Positions 36,853 through 48,264 of a stretch of DNA of 64,000 nt are shown here, one piece after another; position 1 is the first letter of the stretch; each line of letters begins with the position of its first letter. Source of the stretch: Cymodocea nodosa (Eukaryota > Streptophyta > Magnoliopsida > Alismatales > Cymodoceaceae); assembly GCA_036874045.1 (NCBI GenBank), contig CM072344.1, positions 6,234,501-6,298,500 on the forward strand. Reading direction: 5' to 3'. The translations under genes and the position numbers were made by a program. The notes beneath the pieces are model-generated. The model saw only the letters and a list, made by a program, of their open reading frames with translations, was not told the DNA's origin and did not search any database.

Positions 36853-39493
36853 ATGGCATATGCTTATACTCAAAGATTTTTAAAACCTGTAATTAGCATA
36901 TGTGAATTCTGCAATTCTGAAGGACACGACATTTCTAACTGTTTGAAATTGAGACATTTACAGATGGTTAGATCCCATGAACAACAAATGAATTATCCTC
37001 AATATAATAGAGCCGAGTATGAGAATCCTATAGTTTACCCAACTGATGGTCAGTATAGAATGTGTAATATGTTGAGAGACACTGAAGTTTAGGATAGGTA
37101 TGACAGACTAGAGCGTAGTATAGAGCAAAATCTGGACAAACTAGAATACCTTATGTGTCAACAACAAGAAGTCAACCAATTAAACTATAAAGAAGCATAT
37201 TCAGAACCTAAAAAGGATATAATTACAAAATTGAAAAAACCATAATGAAAATTGATCAAAAATTGAATGCAATGAAATTAGATGATCTAGAAACAAAATT
37301 AAAAGCATTAGACGAATATACAATGAAAATACAAGTTATGCAATAGGACAATGAAAATTATAATGTTATAAACCTGCATAATTTGCAAAATATACAGCAA
37401 ACAGAAAATACTAATGCAAGAGAATTTAAAGAATGCACTTTAAAACTAAAAACAATTGAAGATCATAATCACGAAAATGATATACAAAAACATCATGAGA
37501 ATAACGAAAATCTGGAAGATGTATGTGTAACATTAAGATCTGGAACTGATATACCACCAAGAACTCAAAATGAAAATGATATGAAGGTGGATAAGAGTAA
37601 AAATCAAAATGATAATGAAAATGTAATAGCTGAAACTCTAGAAATCACTAAGGAACAATCTGAATCTGCGAATGAAGCTAAAAATGATCAAACAAATCAA
37701 CTAAAAGAAAAAGAGTCTTTGAAATCTTTAGCACCCTATCCCGAAAGATTACAACAAACAATACCTGAAAAACAAGAAAAAATCAGAGAAATTTTTGAAA
37801 AAGTACAAGTTAACATTCCTTTGTTAGATCTATTGTAGAAAATGCCACCATGTGCTAAATTTCTTAAGGATTGGTGTACTAAGAAAAGAGAGCGAAAAGT
37901 TCTTAGAAAGGTCTTTTTAGCTGAGCAAAGTAGTTCCCTATTTCTGCCACAAATTCCTAAAAAGTTATCTGATCCTGGAATCCCTGTTATATCATGCACC
38001 ATAGGAAATACCATTCTAGAAAGAACCTTAATAGACTTAGGTGCAAGTATAAATGTTATGCCAAGTGATATATTTGCATCCTTAGGATTACAAGGCTTAA
38101 CTCCTACTAGTACAGTTATTCAATTAGCTGATAGAAGTATAAGATACCTTAGAGGAAAAATAGAGGATGTCTTAATTAAAATCAAAAACTTTATATATCC
38201 TATTGATATTGTAATTTTGGATTCCCAACAAATTAACCATAAAAATAGTGATACATCTTTAATTTTGGGAAGGCCATTTTTAGCAACATGAGAGGCTATT
38301 ATAAATTGTAAGACTGGAGTAATGAAGTTAGCATATGGTAATGAGGATACTCAATTAAATATTTTCAAACTAGAAAGGTTTGAAGAGTTAGAAATGTCCT
38401 TACATACCATAGACTTTTTAGAGGATGAAGGAGATATGTTAGATGATGTGATTCAAGAAGAATTAAATAGGCAATTCAATTCTGAAATTTTAGAAGAAAG
38501 TGAAAGCATAAATATAGAAGGAGATCTGGAAGAAATTCATTTAAAAGATGATGATGTTCAATTAGGAGCTCTAGCTTCTGATGGGCAGCATTTAAAATTA
38601 AAACATTTACCTCCTGAATTAACCTATATATTTCTGGAAGATAAACGAACCTGTCCAATCATTATTGCTTCAAATTTAAAAGAGGATCAAATAGCTAAAT
38701 TAAAAGATGTAGTAAAAAGTTATAAAAAAGCAATAGGATGTACTATGACTGATATAAAAGGGTTAAGTTCAACTTTATGCTGTCATCACATATATTTAGA
38801 AGAGAATGCTAAACCTGTTAGAATTCCTAAGAGGAGATTAAATCCAAACCTTAAAGTAGTCAGGAAGGAAATAGTTAAATGGTTAGATAATGACATAATT
38901 TATCCGATTTTTGATAGCTCGTGGGTTAGTCCAATCCATGTAGTTCCCAAGAAATCAGGATTAACAGTTATTAGGAATGAAAGTCAAGACTTAATACCTA
39001 CTAGAATTCAATCAGGCTGAAGAGTATATATAGACTATAGAAAGCTGAATGTTGTGACTAGGAAAGATCATTTTCCCTTACCTTTTATATATCAAATGCT
39101 GGAAAGATTAGCAGGGCAAGAATATTTTTGTTTCCTAGACGGGTATTCAGGGTATAATCAAATTCTAGTAGCATTAGAGGATCAAGAGAAAATAACTTTC
39201 ACCTATCCTAATGGAACTTATGCTTTTAAGAGAATGCCATTCAGATTATGTAATGCGTCAGCTACCTTTCAAAGGTGTATGTAGGGCACATTTACTGGAA
39301 TGACTGAAGATTTCTTAGAAATATTTATGGATGATTTTACTATATATGGCAACTCATATGAAGTTTGTTTAAAAAATTTAGACTTAATATTAAAACGTTG
39401 TGTGGAAAGAAATCTAGTTTTAAATTGGGAAAAATGTCACTTCATGGTTAAACACGGAATAGTTTTAGGGCATGTTGTTTCTAAGAAAGGGTT
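36853..39493 (+). pseudogene. G-D nucleocapsid, protease and RT (5' part of pol, interrupted by C2)
   Basis: It starts at ATG 36853 (MAYAYTQRFLKPVISICEF). The CCHC knuckle CEFCNSEGHDISNC follows at once, with no capsid core before it. VCVTLRSGTDIPP, the usual gag-protease linker of this clade, is near 37530. Protease shows LIDLGASINVMPSDIF (38030) and ILGRPFLAT (38270). RT begins near 38810 (KPVRIPKRRLNPNL), with IDYRKLN and the active-site box IFMDDFTIYG at about 39320-39350. Stops at 37090, 37242, 37367, 37836, 38289, 39018 and 39282 plus at least one frameshift make it a pseudogene. At 39493 the frame is cut by C2 after VVSKKG and resumes at 48265 with LEVDKAKIEVIS. Confidence 0.9.
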
Positions 39494-41244
39494 TGTTGAG
39501 TATTTTTGTTATGATGATGTGTGCTGAATGAAAATAATCATATTTGCTCAATTACTATTGCTTGTGAAAAGAAATTAAAATCATCAATTAATACAGAAGA
39601 TGCTTACTGATATAAATACTTGTCTATATTGGATCTGAAGTTAATAACTAGTCGTTTCGTTGCATTAATTTCTCATTTAGCTAAATGTTAAGTTAACGTG
39701 TGTTTTTTTTGAAAAGCATGATATGTTTTAAAGTTATATCTTCTGTATCATGAACAGTGCACGTTTAGACAACTCGTTAACTTAGAGTTTTATTTGTACA
39801 GAGGTCACGTGAGAACTCGTTAAGTTAAAGGCTTAAAGGTTAAAATAGGTCACGTGATAACTCATTAAGTTAGTGAGTAAAAGAAGAGACGAACTCGTTA
39901 AGTTAGTGTTATACATGTGGTGAAATTATAAGTTACGAATGTTGTATTGTATCACATGAGGTTCACATGTTTAACTCGTTAAGTTAACATAACTAAACGC
40001 ATTGAGTTGTTATATTAAACACTAAGGCAACGCGTTAGGTTAGCATTATAAACTTAAGTTGTTATTTTTGCACGTGGTAAAATTCATATTATAAAAACAT
40101 TTGTTTATTACTGAATCGGTGAGTTAATGTTTTTCGGAGACTTACAGTCCTAACTATCCGAAAGGTAACTTAAGTCATGTTATTAGGTCATGACACGTGT
40201 CTCACTAGTTTTATAATATAAAGAGTTTTTCGGTGACTTACATCCGTAACTATCCGAAACTTAAACTATTTTCGGTGAGTTATCGTTTAACCTTTCGAAA
40301 GAAAGGTTAAGCTGGTTCGTTGAGTTAGCATAACACCACGGACTTAGTTCGTTGAGTTAGCTACAGTACTTGTCACGTGTAATGGCACATGAGGAATTCA
40401 TTAAGTTAGAAACGTTAAGTTATATATATATATACTTGTGTTACTCGTTTAGTTAACATTAAAGTAACGACTTCTTATTATACTGATGAAAAATTTTTGA
40501 ACGAGAAAGTTTATTTTGCAGGAAATTTTTCAAAGATCCAAGACTGATGATTAAAGAAAATTTGAAATATAAACGTGGGTTAGAACGTGTGTGTTTCGAT
40601 GAAGGAAAAAGAAAAGACGTGGAGAAGTGGAAAACTGGTAGTGATTAAACGTGGAGGATATGCATGAAATGAAGATACAATATAAAAGGTATAGAGTTCT
40701 CGTTGATCAAACCATCCTTGCACACAAAACGAAAAATCTTTTCAAGGATCAAACCATTCCTACACACCAAAAGAAAAATCTTTTTCAGGGATCCAAAAAC
40801 ACCTCTTCGGGCAAAATCTCTCAAGTGGAAGAAAATTCAGTGAAGCAGAAAAATGTATTATTTATGTCACTAAAGATTTGAAGTATTAGAAGAAAGCAAA
40901 TTCGGTGAAGTATAAAAAGACAAGATATTTGTCACTGAAGAATTGCTGAAGAAAAGAAGAAGAAGAAAGATCTCAAACAGGGAGAAATGTTTTAAATTCC
41001 GCAAATTAGTTTTCTCTATTTGTAGTTATGAAATTGTTTAGATGATACATGGTATCGAGTTATAATTGCATCTACAATTTCTGAGGAGTATTGAATTGTA
41101 TATTGTAATTGAAACCTTGAATAAAAATGATTTTATGAAAACAATGTCTCGACTTGTTTTTGAGTTTTAAAGTTTCAATTATATTTCAAAAAATATTAAA
41201 AATACACAATTCACCCCCCTCTTATGTAACCATACGATCCTACA
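39494..41244 (+). repeat. C2 5' LTR
   Basis: 1751 bp, TGTTGAGTATTTTTG to CGATCCTACA. G-box motifs (CACGTG) near 39804, 39852, 40074, 40196 and 40376. CGTTAAGTTA and CGTTGAGTTA motifs throughout 39770-40460. Polyadenylation-like AATAAA at 41120. Confidence 0.93.
40681..40688 (+). promoter_or_regulatory. Probable TATA box of the C2 5' LTR
   Basis: TATAAAAG followed by GTATAGAGTTCTCG, conserved in the C2 3' LTR (47750-47757) and in C1 (6861-6868, minus). About 430 bases upstream of the AATAAA at 41120. Confidence 0.6.
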
Positions 41245-41246
41245 AG

Positions 41247-41258
41247 TGGTATTAGAGC
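41247..41258 (+). other. C2 primer binding site (initiator tRNA-Met, one change)
   Basis: TGGTATTAGAGC, two bases after the 5' LTR. C1 has TGGTATCAGAGC, so one C-to-T change. Confidence 0.9.
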
Positions 41259-41444
41259 TTTGTTAATAATCTTTGATATAAAATCTATACCAACTTATTT
41301 AATATCATTGCTTATTCTACCTTCCTTGTTTTTAAACAGAAATTAATATCTGAGCATACGTTTAACTTTCTTGATTTAAGGCTCAAGTTGTTTTAAAGCT
41401 TTTAGACTATTTAAAATCAAATAGGTTGAAAAATCTAAGGTAAG

Positions 41445-43681
41445 TTGGTTACTAGAAATGGTAATTTTTTGTTATATGTAGGCCAAAATCTTAATCGTCC
41501 TCCTTTATTTGATGGAATACATTTTGAATATTGGAAATATAGGATGACTGTTTTTCTTCAAAGTATAGATCATAAGTTGTGGTTCATGATTTCTAAACCA
41601 TATACTCTGTTAACTACTCCTTATAATACTTGGACAATTATTGAAAAAGAAAATGAAACTCTGAATGCTAAGGGCTTAAATATTTTATTTTGTGCATTGA
41701 GTTATGAACAGTTCAGTAAAGTGTCGGCATATAAATCTGCTTATGAGGTGTGGCATGCATTAGAAGTTTCACATGAAGACTAAAATAAACAGGTTGATTC
41801 ATAAGTATGAACTCTTTAAGATGCATGAAGACGAAAATGTTTCTGAGATGTTTTCCAGATTTCTTGATATCATAAACTCTTTAAAATGTTTAGGAAAGAA
41901 TTTTGAACAGAAGGATTTGGTAAGGAAAATTCTCAGATCCCTAAGTTCTAAATGGTCTCAAAGAGTAACATCAATTGAGGAATCACGAGATTTAAATGTT
42001 TATACTATGAATGAACTTATAGGAAATTTAACAGCTTATGAAGTTCAATTAAATGAATCACTAAGTCACAACAAACTAAAAATGAAGAAAGAAATAGCCT
42101 TCGAAATTAATTCAGATTCTAATATATCTACTGATTCTAACGAGGATTTGATTTTGTTGACTAGGAAATTCAAGAAAGCATAGAAAGCTAGGAAACAGCA
42201 AAGGAACAAAAATGATAAACCCTCAACGTCAAAATCACTGATTGACAAGAATTCTTCATCCAGAAAGTATGTATGTTACAACTGTAAGAAACCTGAACAT
42301 CTTTCTCCAGATTGTCCTATGAAGAAAAATGAAAAGCAAAGTAGGACAAATCAGAAGAAGACAGCTCAGAAAACTCAGAAAAAGTTTTACAAGAAAAAGG
42401 CTTTGAAGGTCACTTGGGATGACACGTCTGAAGAGTCTAAATCTGAGGAATCAACATCAAAATCTTCACATTCAGAAGGAGAACAAGAGTTCGAAGATGT
42501 TGCTCATGTGTGCTTCATGGTAGATGAGTCTGAGGTAATATCTGATCCTAAAAGTCATTCAGATTTCAACTTTGATGAATTATTATGTGCTTATCAAGCA
42601 TTATTACAAAAACTTAAAGTATGTAAACTGAAAAATAAGAATATTAGAAAATCTTCATTCATTATGGAAGAAGAAAATTGTTTCCTGTCTACTACATTAG
42701 AAAAGTTTAAATGTGATAATGAAAATCATGCTAGAGATTTGCAAAAATTTAGATTTAATGAATGTATCTTGCATGAACAAATAAAGAATATAAATGTTGA
42801 AAAATTAAAGATAGAATCTGAAAATGAAATGTTGAGAAACAATATAAATGAACTTGAATTAGAGATAGATAAATTAAAACTGAGAGAGCAAGATTTAAAT
42901 TCTATCATTGAGAAATGTAATTTAAGTCAAACTAAGTTAGACAAACTAACTAGTACCACTGCGATGTTTTATAAATTTGACTTAGGATTTGATTATCCTG
43001 AATATCCTGAATCTCAAACCAATAAAGGATTTATTAGTTGCAGTTCAAGTAATCTAAGACTAAAATTCCTTTTATTATGAAACAAGGTAATAAATATGTA
43101 GAAGTAGGTACTTCAAGGGATGAATCATGTAGTAATAATATAAATCAATGTGATTTGTCAAATTGTACTTCTAACATGACTATAAATGTTTCTAAAAATC
43201 TTGTTTCTTGTTCTGGAAATTCAGTTTCTAATGTTTTTAAAATTTCAGACAATTGTAGTAAACTGAAAATTCAAAAACTTGAGCATGTAATTCAATACAT
43301 TGGTATTAGACCAATTACTCATTCTACATGTGATAAAACTAAAAATTCTTGTGCAGAAAAAGATTTTGTATGTACGGAAAATGTTAATACAAGTACAAAA
43401 TCTTGGTATGAACTTACTGAAATGTATAAGCATGACCAAAATAAATTAACATCTGATAAAAATCTGTTTGGTCTTGATTATACTATATCTAAAAACAAAA
43501 AGAATGATTGTAAAAGCAATAATGCTATATGTGAGTATGAAGCTAATGATAAATCAATAGTACTTACAACTAATAAGAATATAAATGATAATGTTCAACT
43601 ATTTTAAACAAAAAGAAGAAATATGCGTTTAATGAACTTGGTCCTCAACAACATTGGGTACCAAGAAAAAGTTTTTCTTAA
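41445..43681 (+). pseudogene. C2 gag with long C-terminal region
   Basis: Homologue of C1 gag with the ATG changed to TTG (41445). A short deletion near 41780 shifts frame (after VSHE), and a TAG at 42181 precedes the zinc knuckle. The knuckle itself is CYNCKKPEHLSPDC (G of GH to E). From 42535 it continues into a region C1 lacks: about 380 codons with a strong heptad-like coiled coil (42620-42940, leucine, glutamate and lysine rich) ending in the linker GPQQHWVPRKSFS and a TAA at 43679. This linker is typical of Sirevirus gag-pol, so C2 shows the full-length gag. Frameshifts near 43060 and 43610. Confidence 0.88.
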
Positions 43682-43693
43682 TTTGTGTTGTAG
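42535..43693 (+). other. Possible intron, present in C2 and exactly absent in C1
   Basis: C1 joins GATGAGTCTGAG directly to GAGGAAACAAAATC. In C2 the same two parts are separated by 1159 bases that begin GTAATATC and end TTTGTGTTGTAG, a legal GT-AG pair with a U-rich acceptor. Both flanking codons stay whole. The segment also contains the gag stop (43679) and a second in-frame TAG at its last three bases. Removal fuses gag to protease in frame. Up to three bases are shared at the two ends, so a microhomology deletion gives the same product. Confidence 0.5.
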
Positions 43694-44037
43694 GAGGAAA
43701 CAACATGAAAATGGATCTTGGACAGTGCAGTGTCAAGTCACATGACCGAACAGAAAAGTCTATTACAAAATTTTACAAATACCATGAAAGGAAGTGTAAC
43801 ATTTGGAAACAAAAGCAAAGATAAAATCATAGGTATGGGCAATGTTCAAATAACTCCTACTTGTGTTATTTCGAATGTACTATATGTAGAAAACCTAGGA
43901 TTTAATTTGCTGAGTGTCATAAAAGATAAAGGTATATTTTTAAATTAGGAAAAATATGTAGATGAAATGCTTAAGAAATCTAATTTTAATGATACAAGGA
44001 TTCGAGGAACTCCTATGAGTACTACTTTAAATTACTT
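43694..44037 (+). pseudogene. C2 protease remnant joined to a piece of RT
   Basis: Protease begins KWILDSAVSSHMTEQ, with the catalytic DSGAS changed to DSAVS. It runs to LLSVIK and then jumps straight to DKGIFLN, which in C1 is RT residue 1135 onward. Integrase and most of RT are thus deleted. After MSTTLN (about 44034) a second junction skips the rest of RT, RNase H and the spacer and enters the env-position ORF. Confidence 0.85.
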
Positions 44038-46146
44038 CTTTCCTGAAGGTATACTAAATGAAGTTAGACAAGAACTCCAAAATACTAATGCTAGTATTAC
44101 ATACATGGGGATTTGAAGTAAATTTGATAGAGAATACAAAATGAAATGTGCTGAGATTGCATTTTTAGAACAGTATCCAAATATTTGGAAAAAGGTGTAG
44201 GTTCATCAAATAGAACTCCTCAAACTCCTATAAACAGTACAAGACTACATGCATTTGAGGAAGAGCATGAATCAGCTATCCCTACTCCTTTATATTCAAA
44301 ACAAGTAGAATCAGATATTGCTATAGACAAAACAAAAGTTGATAGTCTTCGAAAGGCCGTTGCAATAGAAAGTGCCTTAGAAGAATTAAAGCAGAAAACT
44401 TTTATGGAGCAATTTGAAAAGAAAACAGCAATACTTGAAAAGGAGAAACAAAAATGTTATAGAAGAAGGAAAGTCAGAAAAATTATGTCTAAGGAAACAA
44501 AGTCTATTTAAAAAGAAAAATCAAACGAAAATTTATTTCCAAAGGACAATGTATGTCTAGACATTGTACCTTATTATGCATCTGATAAACTCATCAGTTC
44601 CGAACACACTGAAACTGATGAAGATAATGAGACTTTATTTTCCCTTGCTAGAAAGCTTGAGAAGAAATACAAGTCAAATATGAGCTCAAGTTTTTCTATT
44701 AGTACAAGTCCTGATGATGTAGAAATTGACAAATCAGAGAATCAGGCACCTGACATTGAACAAGTTATTGCAGATATAATTGACAATGTTGAAGCAGTAA
44801 TTAGTTCACAGGCTGAATTGTCTTGAGTAGCAGATATTGAAAATGTTAAGACTCCAAAAGAGCTAAAAGTTAACTAGCCTTCTATAGAATCTATAGAAGT
44901 AGAGTCTGAGAATTCACAGCATGAATCAATGGAATTATTTGTTGAACAAAATGAACAATTATAGACAGATACACCGGTTGTAGAATTTGTGGAAAAATTG
45001 AACTCTGAACATTCTATAGAGACTGAACAGATGAATGTTGAGCATATTGACAATGTTCCTAACATTTTGAAGCTGAAGAATCAAGCTTACTTGAGCAACT
45101 TCAAGATAACATTTTGGAAGAGGAACAACATGACATTCATTTTGAAGAAGAGGTTCTTAAAGATGAATTAAACTCTGAATCACGACTTTAGGTATCACCT
45201 TCTTTTTATACAATATTAAAAATTCAAGGTAATGCAATTCATTTTAGATCTGAAGAAGCATTGTAGAAATACAATAATTTGATTACATGTCAAATTCTAC
45301 ATGCTCGTCCAATAAAATTCAGAAATTTGATGGAAATAAGAGATCTGTTTGAGTTTCAAGGCCTCATTAAATTCTTGCCAGTAGGAACGAAATGGAAGCA
45401 ATACACAGAGCTTATTGTAGCTTTTTATAGCAACCTGGTCAAGAATGGAAATTTTCTGAAAACTCAAATAAATGAACAGGAGTTTATAGTCTCCTGAGTT
45501 AATTTTTGAAGTTTTAGGATTAAAGAATGAAGGTGTTGTTGTTACCAACAGATTTGACATGATAAGACAACTGGAATGGAACATTCAGTCTTTATCAAAA
45601 ATTTCAGATGTATATTCTGAAATGAGATTAATGGAAAATCTGAATGCAAAGCCAAGGTTTATTGCAAATATATTGCATGCAAATTTATTTCAAAGAGTTG
45701 GACACAATTTGGAAGTCAGCAGAAACTGTTTATATGCAACTTATGACCTACTGAATAGAATTCAAATAAATTAGGTTGATATTTTTATGTCTCAACTACA
45801 GCATATGAGTTCAAAGTTATTTTATGGTGATGCTGTATGTAGAATCCTTGCAAGCCAATTGACTTTATTCGACTGGCCCTCGGAAACTAAAGGCATGAGA
45901 GCATTTAGTGTTAAAGATTTGCAAAAATTTCAAGCCATGCATAAACCTCAATGACAACAACAACAACAACCTGATACAAACCATATACAACAACAACAAC
46001 AACAAAGTTATTCAGTTCAAGCAGAACAACAAACCCAGCTACCTCCTGACTTAGATGTAGTGTTTAACAACATCAGAAATGATATTAGGCATCTAGGAGA
46101 TAAAATATGTAATGCTATAAGTGATATACTTAGGAGGGGTCGATAA
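44038..46146 (+). pseudogene. C2 env-position ORF
   Basis: Third ORF of the Sirevirus, N-terminus lost at the deletion. Segments 44185-44511 and 44570-45060 are acidic with coiled-coil stretches. The segment 45279-45780 (DLFEFQGLIKFLPVGTKW, then LKNEGVVVTNRF and PRFIANILHANLFQRVGH) aligns with the C-terminal domain of the Athila-type env-position ORF (52190-52680). A Gln-rich tail with CAA repeats (45955-46040) follows, then a final coiled coil ending ILRRGR and a TAA at 46144. Several stops and frameshifts. No clear membrane segment, so an envelope role is not shown. Confidence 0.75.
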
Positions 46147-46548
46147 CTGTTTTTGTTTGTTTCTGAATACAAAATGTAATGTTTGTATTACTTGTTTGAT
46201 TCATTGAACAATACATTTTTCTGTAAATGTGTTCAATTATTATTCTTGTTTACAGATATCATTGTTGTAATTCTCTTATATATATATATATATTCTCTGT
46301 AATTATCTTGATTAATGACAAAAAGGGGAGAAATATTATAAAAAAATGATTATAATCTTAATTGCATATATATATTATAAAAGGAGATGCTATTTAAATG
46401 GTTATTGTAATCTGACAGATGATAATTAGAAAACTAATACTTATATAATTATTGACATCTAAGACTTTTAGTTCTGAGAGGTAAAATTTACACAAACAAT
46501 AGAAATAAGCTTAAGTCATAATTGATTTAATATAGTTTTGTCATCATC
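46147..46548 (+). other. C2 3' untranslated region
   Basis: Non-coding, AT-rich, with a TA microsatellite at about 46278-46293. Nothing else recognised. Confidence 0.6.
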
Positions 46549-46562
46549 AAAAAGGGGGAGAT
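46549..46562 (+). other. C2 polypurine tract
   Basis: AAAAAGGGGGAGAT directly before the 3' LTR, the expected plus-strand priming site. Confidence 0.88.
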
Positions 46563-48264
46563 TATTGAGTATTTTTGTTTTGATGATGTGTGCTGAATGA
46601 AAATAATCATATTTGCTCAATTACTATTACTTGTGAAAAGAAATTAAAATCATCAATTAATACAGAAAAAGCTTACTGATATAAATACTTGTCTGTATTG
46701 GATCTGAAGTTAATAACTAGTCGTTTCGTTGCATTAATTTCTCATTTAGCTAAACGTTAAGTTAACGTGTGTTTTTTTTGAAAAGCATGATATGTTTTAA
46801 AGTTATATCTTCTGTATCATGAACAATGCACGTTTAGACAACTCATTAAGTTAGAGTTTTGTTTGTATAGAGGTCATGTGAGAACTCGTTAAGTTAAAGG
46901 CTTAAAGGTTAAAATAGGTCACGTGATAACTTGTTAAGTTAGTGAGTAAAAGAAAAGACGAACTCGTTAAGTTAGTGCTATACACGTGGTGAAATTATAA
47001 GTTATGAATGTTGTATTGTATCACGTGAGGTGCACATATTTAACTCGTTAAGTTAATATAACTAAACGCGTTGAGTTGCTATATTGAACACTAAGGCAAC
47101 GCATTAGGTTAGCATTATAAACTTAAGTTGTTATTTTTGCACATGGTAAAATTCTTATTATAAAAAGATTTGTTTATTCCTGAATCGGTGAGTTAAAGTT
47201 TTTCGGAGACTTACAGTCGTAACTATCCGAAAGGCAACTTAAGTCATGTTTTCAGGTCTTGACACGTATCTCACTAGTTTTATAATATAAAGAGTTTTTC
47301 GGTGACTTACATCCGTAACCATCCGAAACTTAAACTGTTTTCGGTGAGTTATCGTTTAACCTTTTGAAAGAAAGGTTAAGCTGGTTCGTTGAGTTAGCAT
47401 AACACCACGGACTTAGTTCGTTGAGTTAGCTACAGTACTTGTCACGTGTAATGGCACATGAGGAACTCGTTAAGTTAGAAATGTTAAGTTATATATATAT
47501 ATACTTGTGTTACTCGTTTAGTTAATATTAAAGTAACGACTTCTTATTATACTGATGAAAAATTTTTGGACAAGAAAGTTTATTTTGCAGGAAATTTTTC
47601 AGAGATCCAAGACTGATGATTAAAGAAAATTCGAAATATAAACGTGGGTTAGAATGTGTGTGTTTCGATGAAGGTAAAAGAAAAGATGTGGAGAAGTGGA
47701 AAACTGGTTGTGATTAAATGTGGAGGATATGAATGAAATGAAGATACAGTATAAAAGGCATAGAGTTCTCATTGATCAAACCATCCTGCACACCAAAAGA
47801 AAAATCTTTTTCAGAGATCAAAAACACCTCTTCGGGCAAAATCTCTCAAGTGGAAGAAAATTCAGTGAAGTAGAAAAAGGTATTATTTATGTCATTGAAG
47901 ATTTGAAGTATCAGAAGAAAGTAAATTCGGTGAAGCATAAATAGACAAGATATTCGTCACTAAAGAATTGTTGAAGAAGAAGAAGAAAGATCTCAAACAG
48001 GGAGAAATGTTTTAAATTCCGTAAATTAGTTTTCTTTATTTGTAGTTATTAAATTGTTTAGATGATACATGGTATCGAGTTATAATTGCATCTACAATTT
48101 TTGAGGAGAATTGAATTGTATATTGTAATTGAAACCTTGAATAAAAATGATTTTATGAAAACAATGTCTCGACTTGTTTTTGAGTTTTAAAGTTTCAATT
48201 ATATTTCAGAAAATATTAAAAATACACAATTCGGCCCCCTCTTGTGTAGCCATACGATCCTACA
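46563..48264 (+). repeat. C2 3' LTR
   Basis: 1702 bp, starts TATTGAGTATTTTTG (the terminal TG changed to TA) and ends CGATCCTACA. TATAAAAG at 47750. Same G-box and CGTTAAGTTA content as the 5' LTR. Confidence 0.93.

Larger units (their letters stand above)
39494..48264 (+). mobile_element. C2: Ty1/copia (Sirevirus-type) element nested in G-D pol
   Basis: 8771 bp with LTRs at both ends, PBS and PPT. Target duplication GGGTT (39489-39493) and AGGTT (48265-48269), one mismatch. Removing C2 restores the G-D RT frame. It carries gag, a protease remnant, a large pol deletion and the env-position ORF. Over the first 205 bases its LTRs differ at about 7 positions, fewer than those of G-D, which agrees with C2 being the younger insertion. 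Confidence 0.94.

Noticed and set aside
41770-41800. A GT...AG pair bounds the roughly 20 bases missing from C2 gag near VSHE, like a tiny intron.
   Set aside because: It is far too short for a plant intron and it breaks the frame. A small deletion is simpler.
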